Assembly: GCA_034696485.1 (NCBI GenBank)
Contig: JAQIWT010000042.1
Coordinates: forward strand, 1-48,251
Direction: 5' to 3'
Length of the DNA stretch: 48,251 nucleotides
From: Isohypsibius dastychi
Lineage: Eukaryota > Tardigrada > Eutardigrada > Parachela > Isohypsibiidae
Shown here piece by piece: positions 21,787-33,262 of this stretch. The notes under the pieces were generated by a model. The model did not search any database. It had not been told where the DNA came from and was given only the letters and a program-made list of their open reading frames with translations. Position 1 is the stretch's first letter; each line of letters starts with the position of its first letter. The translations under genes were made by a program, and so were the position numbers.

Positions 21787-22651
21787 GATGTTTTGGATTT
21801 CATTCCAATCTCCACGAATAATCTCATTGAGATCAGCAATGAGGCCGTTACAAATATGCGCGTTGTCGAGGATACCTCAAAATCATCACAGTGCGCGGTC
21901 TGCAAAGACAGCGGGGTTGGCTGGCTCCTTGCTGCAGAGATTCCGGAGGTTGAAGAGCAACCGCAATCTTGTTTCTATAAGATTACGCTGCTTCGTCCAA
22001 ACTGCTAGTGGCTAGTGTTTTCGAATGTTGTTTAGCTGGTTCAAATGCTGATTCGACATGTGGCGAAGCTGACTTGATGATTGCTTCAACGAATGGAGAT
22101 AACCGCGTCAAGAGTAACTGGAGAAATAATGGGAATCCACTACCGTTCTTCAGGAGTCAATACATCTAGAGCAGATCCTAGCGAGCGTGAGTACGACAGT
22201 GATGCGGGAATCTCAATTCGCGAATGACCAAGGGACAAGCTCCGATTCTGCTGATTGAACAGACGTCAATGAAGAACACAGAGAACCAAATGAGGCGCTC
22301 GTGACACGTGTGGACATTCACGAGAGAGCCCCAAGGTGAAGGGCATTGGTATAGCACGGTATAGGATTACTTTACTTTCAACTGCGGGTATGAGCCTGTC
22401 ACTCTGGAACAGAAGTATGACACAGAAGTATGGCTCAAAACAAAGGAGTTTCATTTTCAATTCAGGGATTCCGAACGATTGACGCTGTCGGTGCAGCACA
22501 GAAGCAACGTAAATTCCAACTTTTACCGCGACAAAACGGCCAGCTGTTCAACGTTATGCTTTCAAACGGACAGCTAACACATGCTCCACGAATCACGAGT
22601 ATTAGCACTTTTGGCGATCGAGGTGCCACATCATCTCAAAGAAAAACCCAC
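21787..22651. other. no confident gene
   Basis: ORFs of 75-85 codons on both strands, none with a recognised motif. Frames around 22430-22687 (+) are open but run straight into the palindrome at 22652. Confidence 0.35.
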
Positions 22652-22688
22652 GTTACCGAACAGTTGAAGACTTCGACTGTTCGGTAAC
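22652..22688. repeat. 37-nt near-perfect palindrome (hairpin)
   Basis: Arms begin gttaccgaacagt and end actgttcggtaac (13 bp perfect). The inner part continues as gaag/cttc after one t/g mismatch, with a single central A. An RNA from either strand would fold into a nearly loopless 18-bp stem. It may be the fused tips of inverted repeats or a small-RNA-like hairpin. Confidence 0.85.
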
Positions 22689-23955
22689 TTGGATTTCTTG
22701 GGGAAGAGTCCTGCATAAACTTTGGTCGGCTAGATCGTTCGACTGTATTTTTTAAAGAACATCAACCGCTTCAGGACAGCAGTAGCTTGCAAGGAAACAA
22801 TAACAACCAATCCAATGGTTTCAACAGTAACGACTTCGTTCTACGCCGGCCACTGACGATGGCACAACCCAGTGCGCAGCGCTGTTTTGGTCTAAGCAAT
22901 CCTTTTATTGCGAGTAGCCCCACCTGAGATAATGTTGCCTGATGTTGTCAACATCTCAATCTTTCTTCCCTCCCGGAGGATTCCAGGCTAGTTGGCATAG
23001 CTTCATCGCAACAGATTTCTGGGAGGTCACTAAATGTCTGGATAGATCAACCCAGGCAGGCAGAAGCCTACCGATCATCCGGTGTCTGAACTGCCAAAGG
23101 AAGGTCTGGAGTTCAGATCAGCCTGCCCTAAGAACGTCTACGTACAATTGGCAGCTCCATCACAACTTTGATCATCTGTGAACACAAGGAACATACCCGA
23201 ATCAGTGGCGATGACTCCTGACTCCAGCAGCTTCAGCCAAGAGATGTTATAGTCAGAAGTGATTGTAGACCTATCACGTCTGACAGTGGACGGGCTGTGT
23301 TATCATGGGCACGTTATAAGTATCCCTTACAATGATATTCATGGCTTCACCAACTTCGCAGAGAGCAACACAAAGTTATCAAACAAAGTGTCGCTAAAGA
23401 TCAACAAAATGATCCGCATATTTCCGCATATTCCGCATATCCGGTATTCTGCGATCGCCAGATTATATCGATTGCCACTGAGGTCAGACTCTAGCTTCGC
23501 TTTCTTGATGGCGGGTCCATGTTCATCATTGGCTCCATATCTCAACCCCCGAGAATCACCCCGAATATCAGTGAAAACGTCGATGAGAGTGAATCGACAC
23601 ATCAATCTTTGGCAAACACCTCTACACCTGTAAGGCAAACACAGGTCATCAAAAATCACGATTCTTCTGCCGCCAGCCGTATTATACGTCAAATGTAACG
23701 CCGAACGTGACGCGGCTCAGCATACAAAATGGTACATTGTCTGCCGACGAGGAGGCTTTAATGCTGCCAAATACCGTTCAAAACTTCACTACCGATTCTC
23801 GACCGAGTTCTGCAACAGAGCTCTTGCTAGGCCATGCGCGCATGGGGAGGAAGCTTTTAATAATACAACGGCAACCGCTGGTGGCCTTTCTGACTGAAAT
23901 CGAAGATCTGTTCTCAAGCCAAGAGCGACCACACGGCATTGCCACTATCTCCTTG
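22689..23955. other. probable decayed 5' part of a gypsy element
   Basis: It lies upstream of an RT fragment on the same strand and contains + ORFs of 79, 124 and 135 codons, without a recognisable zinc knuckle or protease site. Assignment to a retrotransposon is by position only. Confidence 0.3.
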
Positions 23956-24272
23956 ATTGAGATCGGATTGACATCTAGTGCCAGTCTGGGGTCCTCAGCG
24001 CAGGCTTTCACAGGAAAAACGGGGAGAGGCACAAAAATTGATCGCGCAACTTGTGTCAGAGGGCATCATGAACCTCCGAAGGATCCATATCAGTCTACTA
24101 TAATATTCACATGATAAAAAAGTCAGATGGAGAATGCCGAATAGTTAATTTTCGGCAACTCAACGAGTTCATAAAACCAGTGCGGTACACCATCCTTTAT
24201 GTCAGTGATGTTTTCGACAACATTAAAAACTGCTCCTCCTCAACACGTTTAGACATACGGTTGGGTTTAATT
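23956..24272 (+). pseudogene. Ty3/gypsy reverse transcriptase N-terminal fragment
   Basis: Frame 1 gives EAQKLIAQLVSEGIM (24.03-24.08 kb), the helix before the S-x-S-P segment of gypsy RT. After a frameshift comes MIKKSDGECRIVNFRQLNEF (24111-24170), the K-x-D-G-x-x-R...D-x-R-x-L-N fingers motif, then a piece ending in LDIR near motif A. It is cut off right after motif A, where unrelated sequence begins. Confidence 0.75.
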
Positions 24273-24384
24273 AAGTTAATTAAGGATGATGACGGTGTGA
24301 AAGTACAGCTAGATGAACGTTTGGTTCCCAGAGGATTTCGTCCATATTTGACAGAATGGATTCTGGAGAGAGCATTGTTCATTG

Positions 24385-24864
24385 ATGAGTGGATTGCCAA
24401 TGCTTCGAAACTTGATGTTCTTTATCCCGTCATATATGGTTCGCCATAGAGATCGAGTTCACTCCTTATCGGTTGTTTGTGAGCACGACGATAACATGGA
24501 CCATTCATTCCGACTTGACGATGCTGTTGAATGGAAAGAAGGGGTACTGGCTCGCTATGTTCGGAACGGAAGACGAATTTTGTTCTTGCTGATCGACGGA
24601 TTATTATTATTAGCCGGAACTGTGAACACGACTGGCTTCTTGTGCTTCAGACATTCAGGATATTTGTTTGCAAGTGCTCTTGGTGATGGTTCTGGCTTGG
24701 AACTTAATGTGGATATACCATGTTGGACCAACTTTGATGACTTTGAATATCCTGGAATTGTACGCGCCGTCATTAATGAATGGCTTGTTACTCAATACGC
24801 AGAAATTCGACGAGGTCTGTATCAGATTCATTTTGGCTGGAGTTTTATATTATCTCGACAATAA
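24385..24864 (+). CDS. unrecognised 159-codon ORF
   Basis: An ATG-initiated frame of 159 codons with natural-looking composition. It has a charged N-terminal half (EHDDNMDHSF), a hydrophobic run ILFLLIDGLLLLAG, and a Trp/Tyr-rich tail. It begins within about 110 bp of the truncated RT, so it could be host sequence the element inserted into, or element cargo. No family recognised. No clear splice sites link it to the gene at 25 kb. Confidence 0.4.
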   Translation: MSGLPMLRNLMFFIPSYMVRHRDRVHSLSVVCEHDDNMDHSFRLDDAVEWKEGVLARYVRNGRRILFLLIDGLLLLAGTVNTTGFLCFRHSGYLFASALGDGSGLELNVDIPCWTNFDDFEYPGIVRAVINEWLVTQYAEIRRGLYQIHFGWSFILSRQ

Positions 24865-25085
24865 CGCTTAGCGATCTTTCTTAATTCTAGCACCAGAAAC
24901 CGTTGAGGACCTTGAGATTCAACTCCGAAATGATGAAGCCACGGAAGGATTGCGAAAAGTAACAATCTGGAGGGGCCATCAGCGTACCTGTTCAACTTCT
25001 GGTTTGGTGCACATGTAATTTGCTGATTTGCATCAGAATAAGACGATACATTATCCAAACGTGAACAAGAACTGATGAAATCTAT

Positions 25086-25893
25086 TTAGAACATTTGTCC
25101 ATTTTTGCAATCCATGAGATGTTTGGCGAGATCGGATGGAGACATTCCATCTACCAACGAGATGATAAAATTTCCAAACTGAAATTTCTGATTCTCCATC
25201 ATTCGATGTTTATCCGGGATGAACGAGTGCCCTCCAATTTCTCCGTTGTAGAATCGTAAGGTCCATTTTTTCCCATCCAATGAGATATAACCATCGCTTC
25301 GCCCACCACCTGTCAGATCCTTTCGCCAACCAGTCTGTTTACAGGTGCACAGCCACAGATCGTATGTTTTGCGTTTTGGTTCCGGTTTCACCACTTTATG
25401 CTTGATTCCAAGTGTCTCTAATCAAAAATTGAAGGGTTAATCCAGTAACAACTAATCGATCAATTCACAAATACACACTTCTTCGAAACACGGATGCCGG
25501 TGGACTTGGCGACGAATTAGAACTCGAGGACGCTTGAGTCGATATTTCAGCTGATATGTCATCTGAGGCGGAAGTTCCTTGAGTGGCGGAAATAGACGAC
25601 GATTGCGCAGACGCTGGTAGAAACTCAAACTGAGATTCGTCATCTTCTAGTTTGATTGTGACTGGATGCTGTGATGACTCTGGAGGTTCAGTTCTCGCAA
25701 TTATCTCCAGGGTTTGTGACGTAGTCGTTTTGGATACGTTCCGCTTTGGCCAAGGTTTGCAGTCCGTGCAACCTTTTTGACATGGAGAAAAAAAAACTCT
25801 TTCCACGAAGTGAACGAGATGAATCTGTGACGAATAGAGGTGAATTATGTAGCGCACGATGATATGTGAGCTCTTACCTTTCACGGGTGGCAT
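25086..25893 (-). CDS. uncharacterised 213-aa protein, three exons
   Basis: Exons 25893-25878, 25772-25479 and 25417-25086 join in frame (introns 105 and 61 bp, GT-AG; the second donor, GTGTGT, is weak). The start ATG gives MPPVKG; an in-frame ATG at 25923 would add ten residues. The N-terminal half is disordered: a C-T-D-C pair, KRNVSK, then Ser/Ala/Thr-rich sequence with TIKLEDDES, a good sumoylation-type psi-K-x-E site. The exon 3 product is globular: WLCTCKQTGWRKDLTGG, then DGKKWTLRFYNGEIGG and FQFGNFIISLVDGM. It starts about 100 bp from the divergent gene on the + strand. No named family recognised. The composition (acidic/Ser-rich tail plus compact basic domain) suggests a nuclear regulator, which is inference. 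Confidence 0.7.
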
Positions 25894-25989
25894 TTCAACA
25901 AAAGTCGTGATCGAGGGAATCAACTATGCAATCTCAGATGCGAAAGAAGACAGAAATAAACCAAAACATACCGAACTAGAAAAAGACTG
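25894..25989. promoter_or_regulatory. divergent promoter interval
   Basis: About 96 bp separate the start codons of two head-to-head spliced genes. No TATA box is obvious. Shared regulation is inferred only from the spacing. Confidence 0.4.
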
Positions 25990-27800
25990 ATGACACCGTA
26001 TGCTTTTTCAGATTACGATGAGCTCGACGGGGAAACGGGAGCCAACTCTGATTTCGAGTCGGTGGTTCGTCTTCAGTCAATCACAATGTCTGGTGTAGGT
26101 TGAATTTCCACATAATTTACGATGTAAATCTAGCTCATATCCTGTTTTTATGTTTTCAGAATCGAGGTGTGATGCCAACACAGAGGACGACATTTCATAG
26201 TTCTATTCCAGTTAACTCCGAGTGGGATGCACTTATCAGAAAATTCAACATCATGCTGCGGGAATTTGCGGCTGATAGAGGGCATCCAACTACAGGCTTA
26301 AATGATCCTGGTACCATGACGTCTCCACTTGAACTTGTTGGTCCTCGGGGAGATATTGATTCGTTGATCATCCAGATTTTCTCTCAGCCGCGCCTTGACC
26401 AGGAGAATAATCACCGTCTAATCCTGGCTGTTTATGATTATTTTCAACAAGGTGTCTCTTTGTTCGCCGCCGATCACAAGCCGCTTTCAGCACGCGTTAG
26501 AAGAGAGCTGTTCTTCACATATAGTCATCAGGGAAATGATGTCAATGTTGGATGGCTCCAATTTCAAACGACAGAATCGGACATCGAGGAATATGCTTGG
26601 ATTCTGCATAATGCTACTATGCTCATAAACCACCGGGAACCTATAAAAATAAATCGGACGAGAGCAAAGGTGATCGAATGGTATAAGGACTGTATATCCC
26701 GAAATCGTATATCGATTGATTCTGAGCGCATCGCCGACCAGAAATTCCAGGAAAAGGATGAGACCATCTTTACAATCTCTGGAAATGAAATTGCTCTCCA
26801 TCTGGCACGTTCAGATAGCCTGATATCGGAACTCGGGGTGGCAGCGGTAAGTACATTTAATTTCGGCAAGTATTCAGAAGCCCTGAATTGTTGAATCCGC
26901 AGGATAACTCACCTAGTCACGAAGAGGAAAGTCGATGCGCATGGCCGATGGGAAATTCCATACATTCTGTTGAGAACTCGGGACCTGGAACCAGGTCATC
27001 GAATAATGATAAGCGATCATCCGGCGGCGCAACCAGCATTATGGCTCATCAGAATCAAACTGAAAAGCGAGAACCAGGTGAGGATTCTCTGTAATAGTTA
27101 CATGATGCCACACGGTGCTAATCATGTTCAAACCGTCAGATTCTACAAGTGGGCTTGATGTTCAAACAGAAGAAGCCGCAATTGGGATGCCGGGTGCAAC
27201 CCAGCTTGAGGAAGCGATGGTAAAAACAGTGGTGAGTTCGTTATTTCCCTTTTTAATTTCTTGGCATATCAGTGTTATTTCGACGTGGTAATATAGAGTG
27301 ATTCATCTGTTCGAGATATCGTCCAGTTTACCACCCGGTTTAATGCAGCCATTGAATCGGTACGTAATTGTAATTAATTTACATAAATTATTTACCAATT
27401 TACACTTTAGACCGACAAGCTGATGAAGGAAATGAATCAACTCCCGTGTCAATTTGCTCAGTTCTACACATTCGTGGAGAATAAACTGATCTACGTTGTA
27501 CATTTGACTGCGGGAGAAAACGATGGGCTTGTAGTCTCTATAACAGAAAATGGCATCACGGAAACCTTCCCTGGTACAGTCAACAAACGAAAGACTGTCG
27601 CGTACTGCAAGGTTCAGCTTTGTACCTTGGGAATCTTCTCTGCAACCGAGCTACTTCTCCATCCACGTATTGTTGAACACCAAAAACGCATAAACGCCTA
27701 CGACTTTGACTTTAACTGCGGATTTTCGGATTTCACCTGGAGTAAAAAAGGAATCGAACCTTTTCTGGCCTCGATGCGAGATTTATTTAACCTTGAGTAA
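25990..27800 (+). CDS. uncharacterised 503-aa protein, six exons
   Basis: Exons 25990-26094, 26160-26846, 26903-27077, 27140-27231, 27297-27359 and 27411-27800 join in frame through five GT-AG introns of 51-65 bp, the first ending TTTTCAG. This intron style is typical of Caenorhabditis. Exon 1 encodes an acidic leader (residues 1-35). Exon 2 (36-264) is a globular, helix-rich region with NHRLILAVYDYFQQGVSLFA and RTRAKVIEWYKDCISRN. Exon 3 is Ser/Asn/Gly-rich linker. Exons 4-5 are short. Exon 6 (375-503) is a second folded region with FYTFVENKLIYVVHLTAG and FSDFTWSKKGIEPFLASM. No stops or frameshifts, so it looks functional. I do not recognise the family. It is divergent from the 213-aa gene and convergent, with 66 bp between stops, with the next gene. 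Confidence 0.82.
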
Positions 27801-27866
27801 AAACATCCCGACTCTATGTGTTTTTATGATTTTCGAAAAATAACATCCTGAAATAGCTTATGAAAT

Positions 27867-28527
27867 TCACGGGATCGCCGTCTTTAGCTCAGCGAATAAT
27901 TCTAGTGATTCATGAAGTTCATTAAAAACGGATAGACATTCTTGGCAGCGAATGTGCCGAACAAACTCGATAGCCGCCAATCGAAAGTTGTCCATTTCAA
28001 ATGCTTGCGGAATTCCCCACTCGAGCAAAACTCCACGGAGAAAATCCAAGAGTCTGGTTTGTATGATAACGGTATTATCACGAAAGGTCATACACGACGG
28101 ACATTCCTCGCATAATTGATCACCATCTCGCCAATTTACCTTATTGCATGTACCTGGGATAATTACCGTGTTTCAGGAATTAATGAAAGTCTGCAAGTAT
28201 ATGTAACTTACATATGAGCTTTGTGGCACGATCATGGTCAAAACCAAATTCGTTGCAGTCTTTTCTCATCAAGATTGGCACAAATTCAACTCCTCCAACA
28301 ATATTCCTGACTTTTCCCGGAAGATCAGTTACATTGAACAGAGCTGTCATTTTACAACAACTTCCTGCAGGGTGTACGCCAATTAATTTAGGATGTACTA
28401 CAACAGCACTCAGTTGCCGAGGCCCTACTTTGAGCTGCGGTCTACCCAGATCTCGAAAAAATACTCGGAACGGATCCGTTGTCAATGCTTGATATTTTAC
28501 GCATCCACAGACCAGACATCCAAGCAA
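27867..28527 (-). CDS. uncharacterised cysteine-rich protein, at least two exons
   Basis: Exons 28527-28212 and 28153-27867 join in frame (58-bp GT-AG intron) for 200 aa from the first ATG; further 5' exons are possible. It contains CLVCGC near the start and, across the splice, CTCNKVNWRDGDQLCEECPS followed by C, a run of C-x-C/C-x-x-C pairs fit for a zinc site. A helical C-terminus follows with FVRHIRCQECLSVFNELHE. The CTC-x(4)-W-R stretch echoes CTCKQTGWRKD of the 213-aa gene 3 kb away, which might mean distant relation. No stops. Function unknown. Confidence 0.6.
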
Positions 28528-29101
28528 AACAACTGGTTGATAAATTCTGTCAACAGATCCGCAGTTTTTTAGAGAACCGATTTACAACGGACGGCAAAAT
28601 TGACTTGCCAAAGGGTTCTACAATGATGATGGAGTTTTCTACCAATCCTCAAGCCCCGACAAACACCGGAAAGATACTCTGGTCCTTCCAAAGTCCATGC
28701 AACTTACCATCTCGGCCATCGTACATGACGAGAAGGCTTGACTTGGGATTCAAAAAAGGTTCAGAAGCAGTTCGTAGTGGATTTTACCTTCTCAAGATGG
28801 CAAAGCTGGGACGACGATATTGTGCTCTCTGCACGGTCAGTTAGACTCGTGGTTCGGCAAGACACGAGAAAGTGGGAATGTGCAAAGTCTTTCTGTACCG
28901 CCAGAAATTTTCAACACTTTATGTGTAGACACAATAGATCCTCCTAATCGCAAAGCAAATAGCAAATTACGCCGCTGCCACGGTCGCCAAGTCACCTACG
29001 TGTTTCTTCGTTCCTTGTTCCCGCATACCTTCCGAAAAAATCGAGGACAATTCTGGATGGTATGTGGAAACGAGAAGCAAAGAAACACCTCATTGACTTA
29101 G
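28479..29101 (+). other. overlapping + strand frames, coding status unclear
   Basis: Frames 28479-28844 and 28820-29101 overlap and could represent one frameshifted protein. The second has VPPEIFNTLCVDTIDPPNRK. The first overlaps the 5' end of the - strand cysteine-rich gene, so both cannot be fully real as drawn. No family recognised. Confidence 0.3.
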
Positions 29102-30218
29102 CAACTGTAGCAGCGGTGTGATTCACAACATGCTTTGCAATTGGGAAAGATGCCAGTTCGCAGACGCAAGTTAAACTTTATAGATGGTCAGAAAATAGCA
29201 TGATGACCAGCAACAAGGAGAAGACTCTTACCGCCCACCAATGTAAAACGATGTCGTGAACTCTCGATTGTGACCACTCACAACACTATTCACCACATGT
29301 TATCACGTGACGATCACCACTTTCCACGCTCCTCCTAGATGCACGTGATTTGTTCCTGACAATGATAGTTTTTCTCTTATTTGCAGCAGCTCATCGAATA
29401 TTGTGACACCCAGAGATTGTGTGGTTGTCCCATTAAAATGTCCACCGTCACATATATGGACGGGCCACTGGAGAAGGCCTCAGTCTGTCATTATTTCTAG
29501 CTCACCAGAGCTAGCGGCCACCACAATTACAAATGTGGCGCAGAAGTGTTTTTGGCTCGAACAACTGTCATTAAGTTATCTTGATCACCGGATGTGTTAA
29601 TTCGCACTTGTAAATACGTCATCTTGTGTCAACGGTATCGTGTGCTTAAGGATAAGTTGTGAGGTAAGCCAGTGCCGGAAATTTAGGAAAAACAGTGATA
29701 ATCAGTTTTGGACCTATATTTCTGTAAGCAGAGTAGTTGAGTGAATTCCCCTCGTGCCCCAGGTATTTAACCCAGATCTTGGTAATATCTCCAGCTTCAT
29801 TTTTGTCAAATCTCCGGATTTCTACGAGTGGGGGGCGGGGGAGGCTGGTGAGTTTGGAGAGATCCTACCGGTGAAAGTTTAAACTGAACATGATTTGCAC
29901 TGCAGTAATCCAGATGTAATAGGATGGAGTGGCCATGGCTTAGAAAGTGGAAGAGATTCTCCTCGAGACCCCTGCTTGCTTTCATACGGATTCAGGATAT
30001 GTGAAAAATGGCGTTACTTGCCACACGTTCGCGAAAGCTGCAACTGATCAGTGAACTCTCCAAAAAATGAATCCTCACGTCCTGCGAAAATACCTCATCC
30101 AAAAATGATAAGAATTTCTGTCAGTTAGCCACCCGTGGTCTTCTGGTTACTGCAAAGTTACAGGATTGGTCAATTGCAGATTCCACTTTTGAACCAGAGG
30201 ATCCAACAACTTCCGGAA
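29102..30218. other. intergenic, no confident gene
   Basis: Only a 65-codon + ORF (29403-29600) and small - frames. A - frame at about 29.81-29.65 kb contains KIWVKYLGHEGNS, faintly reminiscent of the VKYLGS end of the neighbouring chromodomain, possibly a relic of a duplicate; not supported further. Confidence 0.3.
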
Positions 30219-31271
30219 ATGTCCCGATATACCCAAATGTCCCTTCCCGCCGACATACAGGATCTACCGGCTATCCCACAGACAGTAGCTGATCAGAATC
30301 AAACGTACGAGGTCGAAGCCGTCCACGGGATCTATGGACCAACTGGAAACCGAGAAGTACTGGTCAAGTACTTGGGTTCTACACCGTAAGACTCAAAATT
30401 TCTTGGTGGTATACTAAAAAAGTCACTTCTCCTGAAACATTTTTTGAAGGTGGGTTGACCTTGGATGGGTTTTTTGCATCCCAGAGATGAAAATTAATGG
30501 GAATGGAAAATTTAAAAACTTAGGCTCACCAGGCCTTGGACTTTACACCTCCTCTGTTGCTCTTTTCACGGAGATCCCGAATCTGTCAAGATATTTCCAA
30601 TCTGTTCAGATGCAGAGAGACATTTAATGTTGAAAAGTTCGAAATTTGTAGGATTTTCAAAAAAAAATCAAATTCGATTCGTAACTGGGGCATTATGTTT
30701 AAAAAAAAACGACAAATATTGCACAAAAATTTTTTGATTTATTTTGAGTGATGAAAGAATATTCTTAGACTCGAAAAACAAATCATTGCATTTTTCAGAT
30801 GCGCCTGGAGAACTGTGGATGTTGTTGGTGACATTTCGCATTTTGTTGAGCTAACCAACGCTCAACAAGCTATCAATGAGGGCCTCCGAGCTCGCATCTC
30901 CGGGTATCAAGTTCAAAGTATCCGTGGTCTGATCGAAATAGATGTCAGCAACCATGAACGATACGAAAACCGAGCAGAATTCTTGGTGGAATGGTAAATT
31001 CTAATTTCGGTCATTTTCAAGATAAAGTCCTCAAAATGAATCTTGTAGGACTAACGGCCATGTGGTTGCTTGTTCTACCATAGGAATGTACCACACTGAG
31101 CAATGGCGATTGAAAAGGATGGATTACTTGGTGTTGAAAGCTCAGGCACTGGGATTCAGCTTTGTTTCACAAGCAACTGGAGTGGCTATCAAAATGAATC
31201 TAAATACCAATCAACTCGCTCTCGGAGTGGCCGAGAGCGAGTCGGACGGCGCAGAATCCAGATCCGAATAA
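30219..31271 (+). CDS. HP1-like chromodomain protein, 194 aa, three exons
   Basis: Exons 30219-30385, 30799-30993 and 31049-31271 join in frame (introns 413 and 55 bp; acceptors TTTTTCAG and TTGTAG). ATG 30219 is chosen because it starts a frame reaching the chromodomain without a stop; a 5' exon is possible. Residues 29-80: chromodomain, TYEVEAVHGIYGPTGNREVL then VKYLGS, with the intron inside the domain, followed by AWRTVDVVGD in place of the usual T-W-E-P. Residues about 90-155: a second chromo/chromoshadow-like unit, ISGYQVQSIRGLIE ... AEFLVEW, then a tail ending in an acidic Ser-rich stretch. HP1 family proteins bind methylated H3 and dimerise by the shadow domain. Two of the three usual cage aromatics look changed (VKY for VKW; Ser after LG), so methyl-lysine binding may be altered. 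Intron positions match the broken paralogue at 17 kb. Confidence 0.75.
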
Positions 31272-32429
31272 TTAACATATCTAAAGAATTGATGTTTTTC
31301 AAATAGGAGCTCCGCAAGTTTTTACGCGTCGTCATAATTGTGTTGCATGTGTGTCCGTGCAATATCAAGGTGTGAGTATCGGTGATGAATTAAAACAAAT
31401 TCTGAACGGTTTTCAAGTCGAAACTTAATGTTGTATATGGGTCAGTGAAGGGCGTTGGGTCGGATCACGATTAAGTTCGTTAAACCGCATTTCTGCTTCT
31501 GACGTCCAGAGGCTCATCCAGGCATGACAGTATCACTGATGATCTTGCCGTTGAAACAGAGTCGATATTAAGAGCTGAAACAACATTGAGATAATCCATT
31601 CTGAGAATTTGAATTGAGAGAATGAAGTGCTTATGAAATTGCTCAGGGGTTGACACGCTGCTTACACAAGAGCTGGTTCCTGGAAGAGGATCGGTGAGTA
31701 TAAAAAATGGGAGAAGAGCATTCGAGGAGCCCCACATAGCCGATCAAAGAGACGGAGTAGGTAACTAATGTTGTACATAATAATGGAGCCAGTCAATCAG
31801 AATTGCAGCAAGTCGTTCTTTTGGAGCGTGTTCTGGACTGTTGTTCTTTCTCAAGTTCTACGTGTTTGCCAAAAAATCTATAAGATGTATTGAATATATG
31901 ATGGGAGACAACCAATCAGAATGGTACGGTCTAACTTTATTAAGTGAATGATTATCAGTCTTTGTTGCCGTAACGAAGAGTCTGGAAATCGTTCACGATT
32001 CTCCGTTTGGAGCAGGTGAGCGTGAATTTCTTCGTCATTGCAAAAGTCGTGATTACGAGTCTCTGTTTGTTTCGAGCGACATCAAAATCATTCGACTGAA
32101 ATCGTGCCAGGTTCCCGGTGCGCAATAGATGCGAAAAGTGAATTTTTCAACGATCGGTGATTCAGTGCTTGTTTGCTTTTCCTCGTTATTGAAGATCCTT
32201 TAACTTTGGTAACTTGTTGACCATTGCTGATCAGATGCGAACAACTCTTTAGTCCGAGGCTGCAGGAAGTCTGTCTGAATTCGCCGGGTTGTAAAGTATC
32301 TTGCATGTCACCAAGTAAATTCCCAGTTTGAGGATCGGGTTCGTCCGTCCGACTAATGTAAAGTGAACTGTCCTGCAAAAAAAACGTTGTCAAAGTTTCC
32401 AAATCTCTATATATAGTATCTGGTGGCGT
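31272..32429. other. intergenic / possible decayed 5' part of gypsy element
   Basis: - frames of 85 (31737-31480) and 104 codons (32402-32088) have no known motif. An LTR, primer-binding site or gag for the downstream pol would be expected here but was not found. Confidence 0.35.
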
Positions 32430-33262
32430 TCAGATGGGATTGTCGAGAATCCGGGCATTGATTCTGATTCTACAGAGCAACAACATGCACGGACAAATAT
32501 TCATCCAATCAATCTGGAAGTCACTGATGAGAAATCAGTGTGGCAACCGGTACGTCGACTCTCACAGAAAGAAAAAATCAAGTGCAGGAGAACATCGACT
32601 AGCTCCTAGCAGAATGGATACTGGAACCAAGTAGAAGCCCATGGCAATCACCTTCAGCGTGCGTGAAGAAACCAAATGGGACAATTCGGACTGTTGGAGA
32701 TTTCAGAGAATTCAACATTAGATTAAAGACCGTTTGTTATCAGCTTAATGAGCGATATCATTGAAAATGATAGGAAGCGTGTATTCCCCCAGTATCGACT
32801 TGGCACAAGGTTTCAGCAGATACCATCGCTGAAGAAAGAAGGGACTACGTCAGTATCTCACACTTCAGGAACCTTCAGGTACCGTGTCCTACCATTTGGG
32901 ACCAGCTCTGCACCAGGAATCTATCAACAAGCTATGAATCAGCTTTTTGCGGATATGCTATACAAAGACTGCTGTATTTTTGTCGACGATATCGCAAGTG
33001 CCACGTTTCAAGAACATCTCGCTACACAGCGAAGAGTTTTTTCAGCGTCTCCGAAAAGGGAATTTCACTATCAACTCAGAGTTAACTAAGCTGGCCATGC
33101 CCAGCGTAAAACTTCTTGAATTAATCATGAACGGTAGAGGGATTTCTCAAAACCCGGCGAAAACAGCAACAGTGCAAGAGTATCTAGTTCCTACAACGAC
33201 AAAAGTAATCCGGGGATACGTCGAACTGTGTTTATTTTATCGGATGTTCATCCCCAGATTCA
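32430..33262 (+). pseudogene. Ty3/gypsy reverse transcriptase relic (element with integrase downstream)
   Basis: Frames in order: SVWQPVRRLSQKEKIK (about 32535), SPWQSPSACVKKPNGTIR then TVGDFREFN (32638-32720, fingers), then GTFRYRVLPFGTSSAPGIY and AMNQLFADMLYKDCCIFVDD (32870-32992) with the catalytic F-V-D-D. These are followed by LFYRMFIPRFTEIC (about 33230-33275) at the connection. Motif A around 32790 is frame-shifted (the STWHKV region). It is better preserved than the other RT relics of the window. The RNase H and integrase resume at 34.2 kb after an insertion. Confidence 0.88.
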
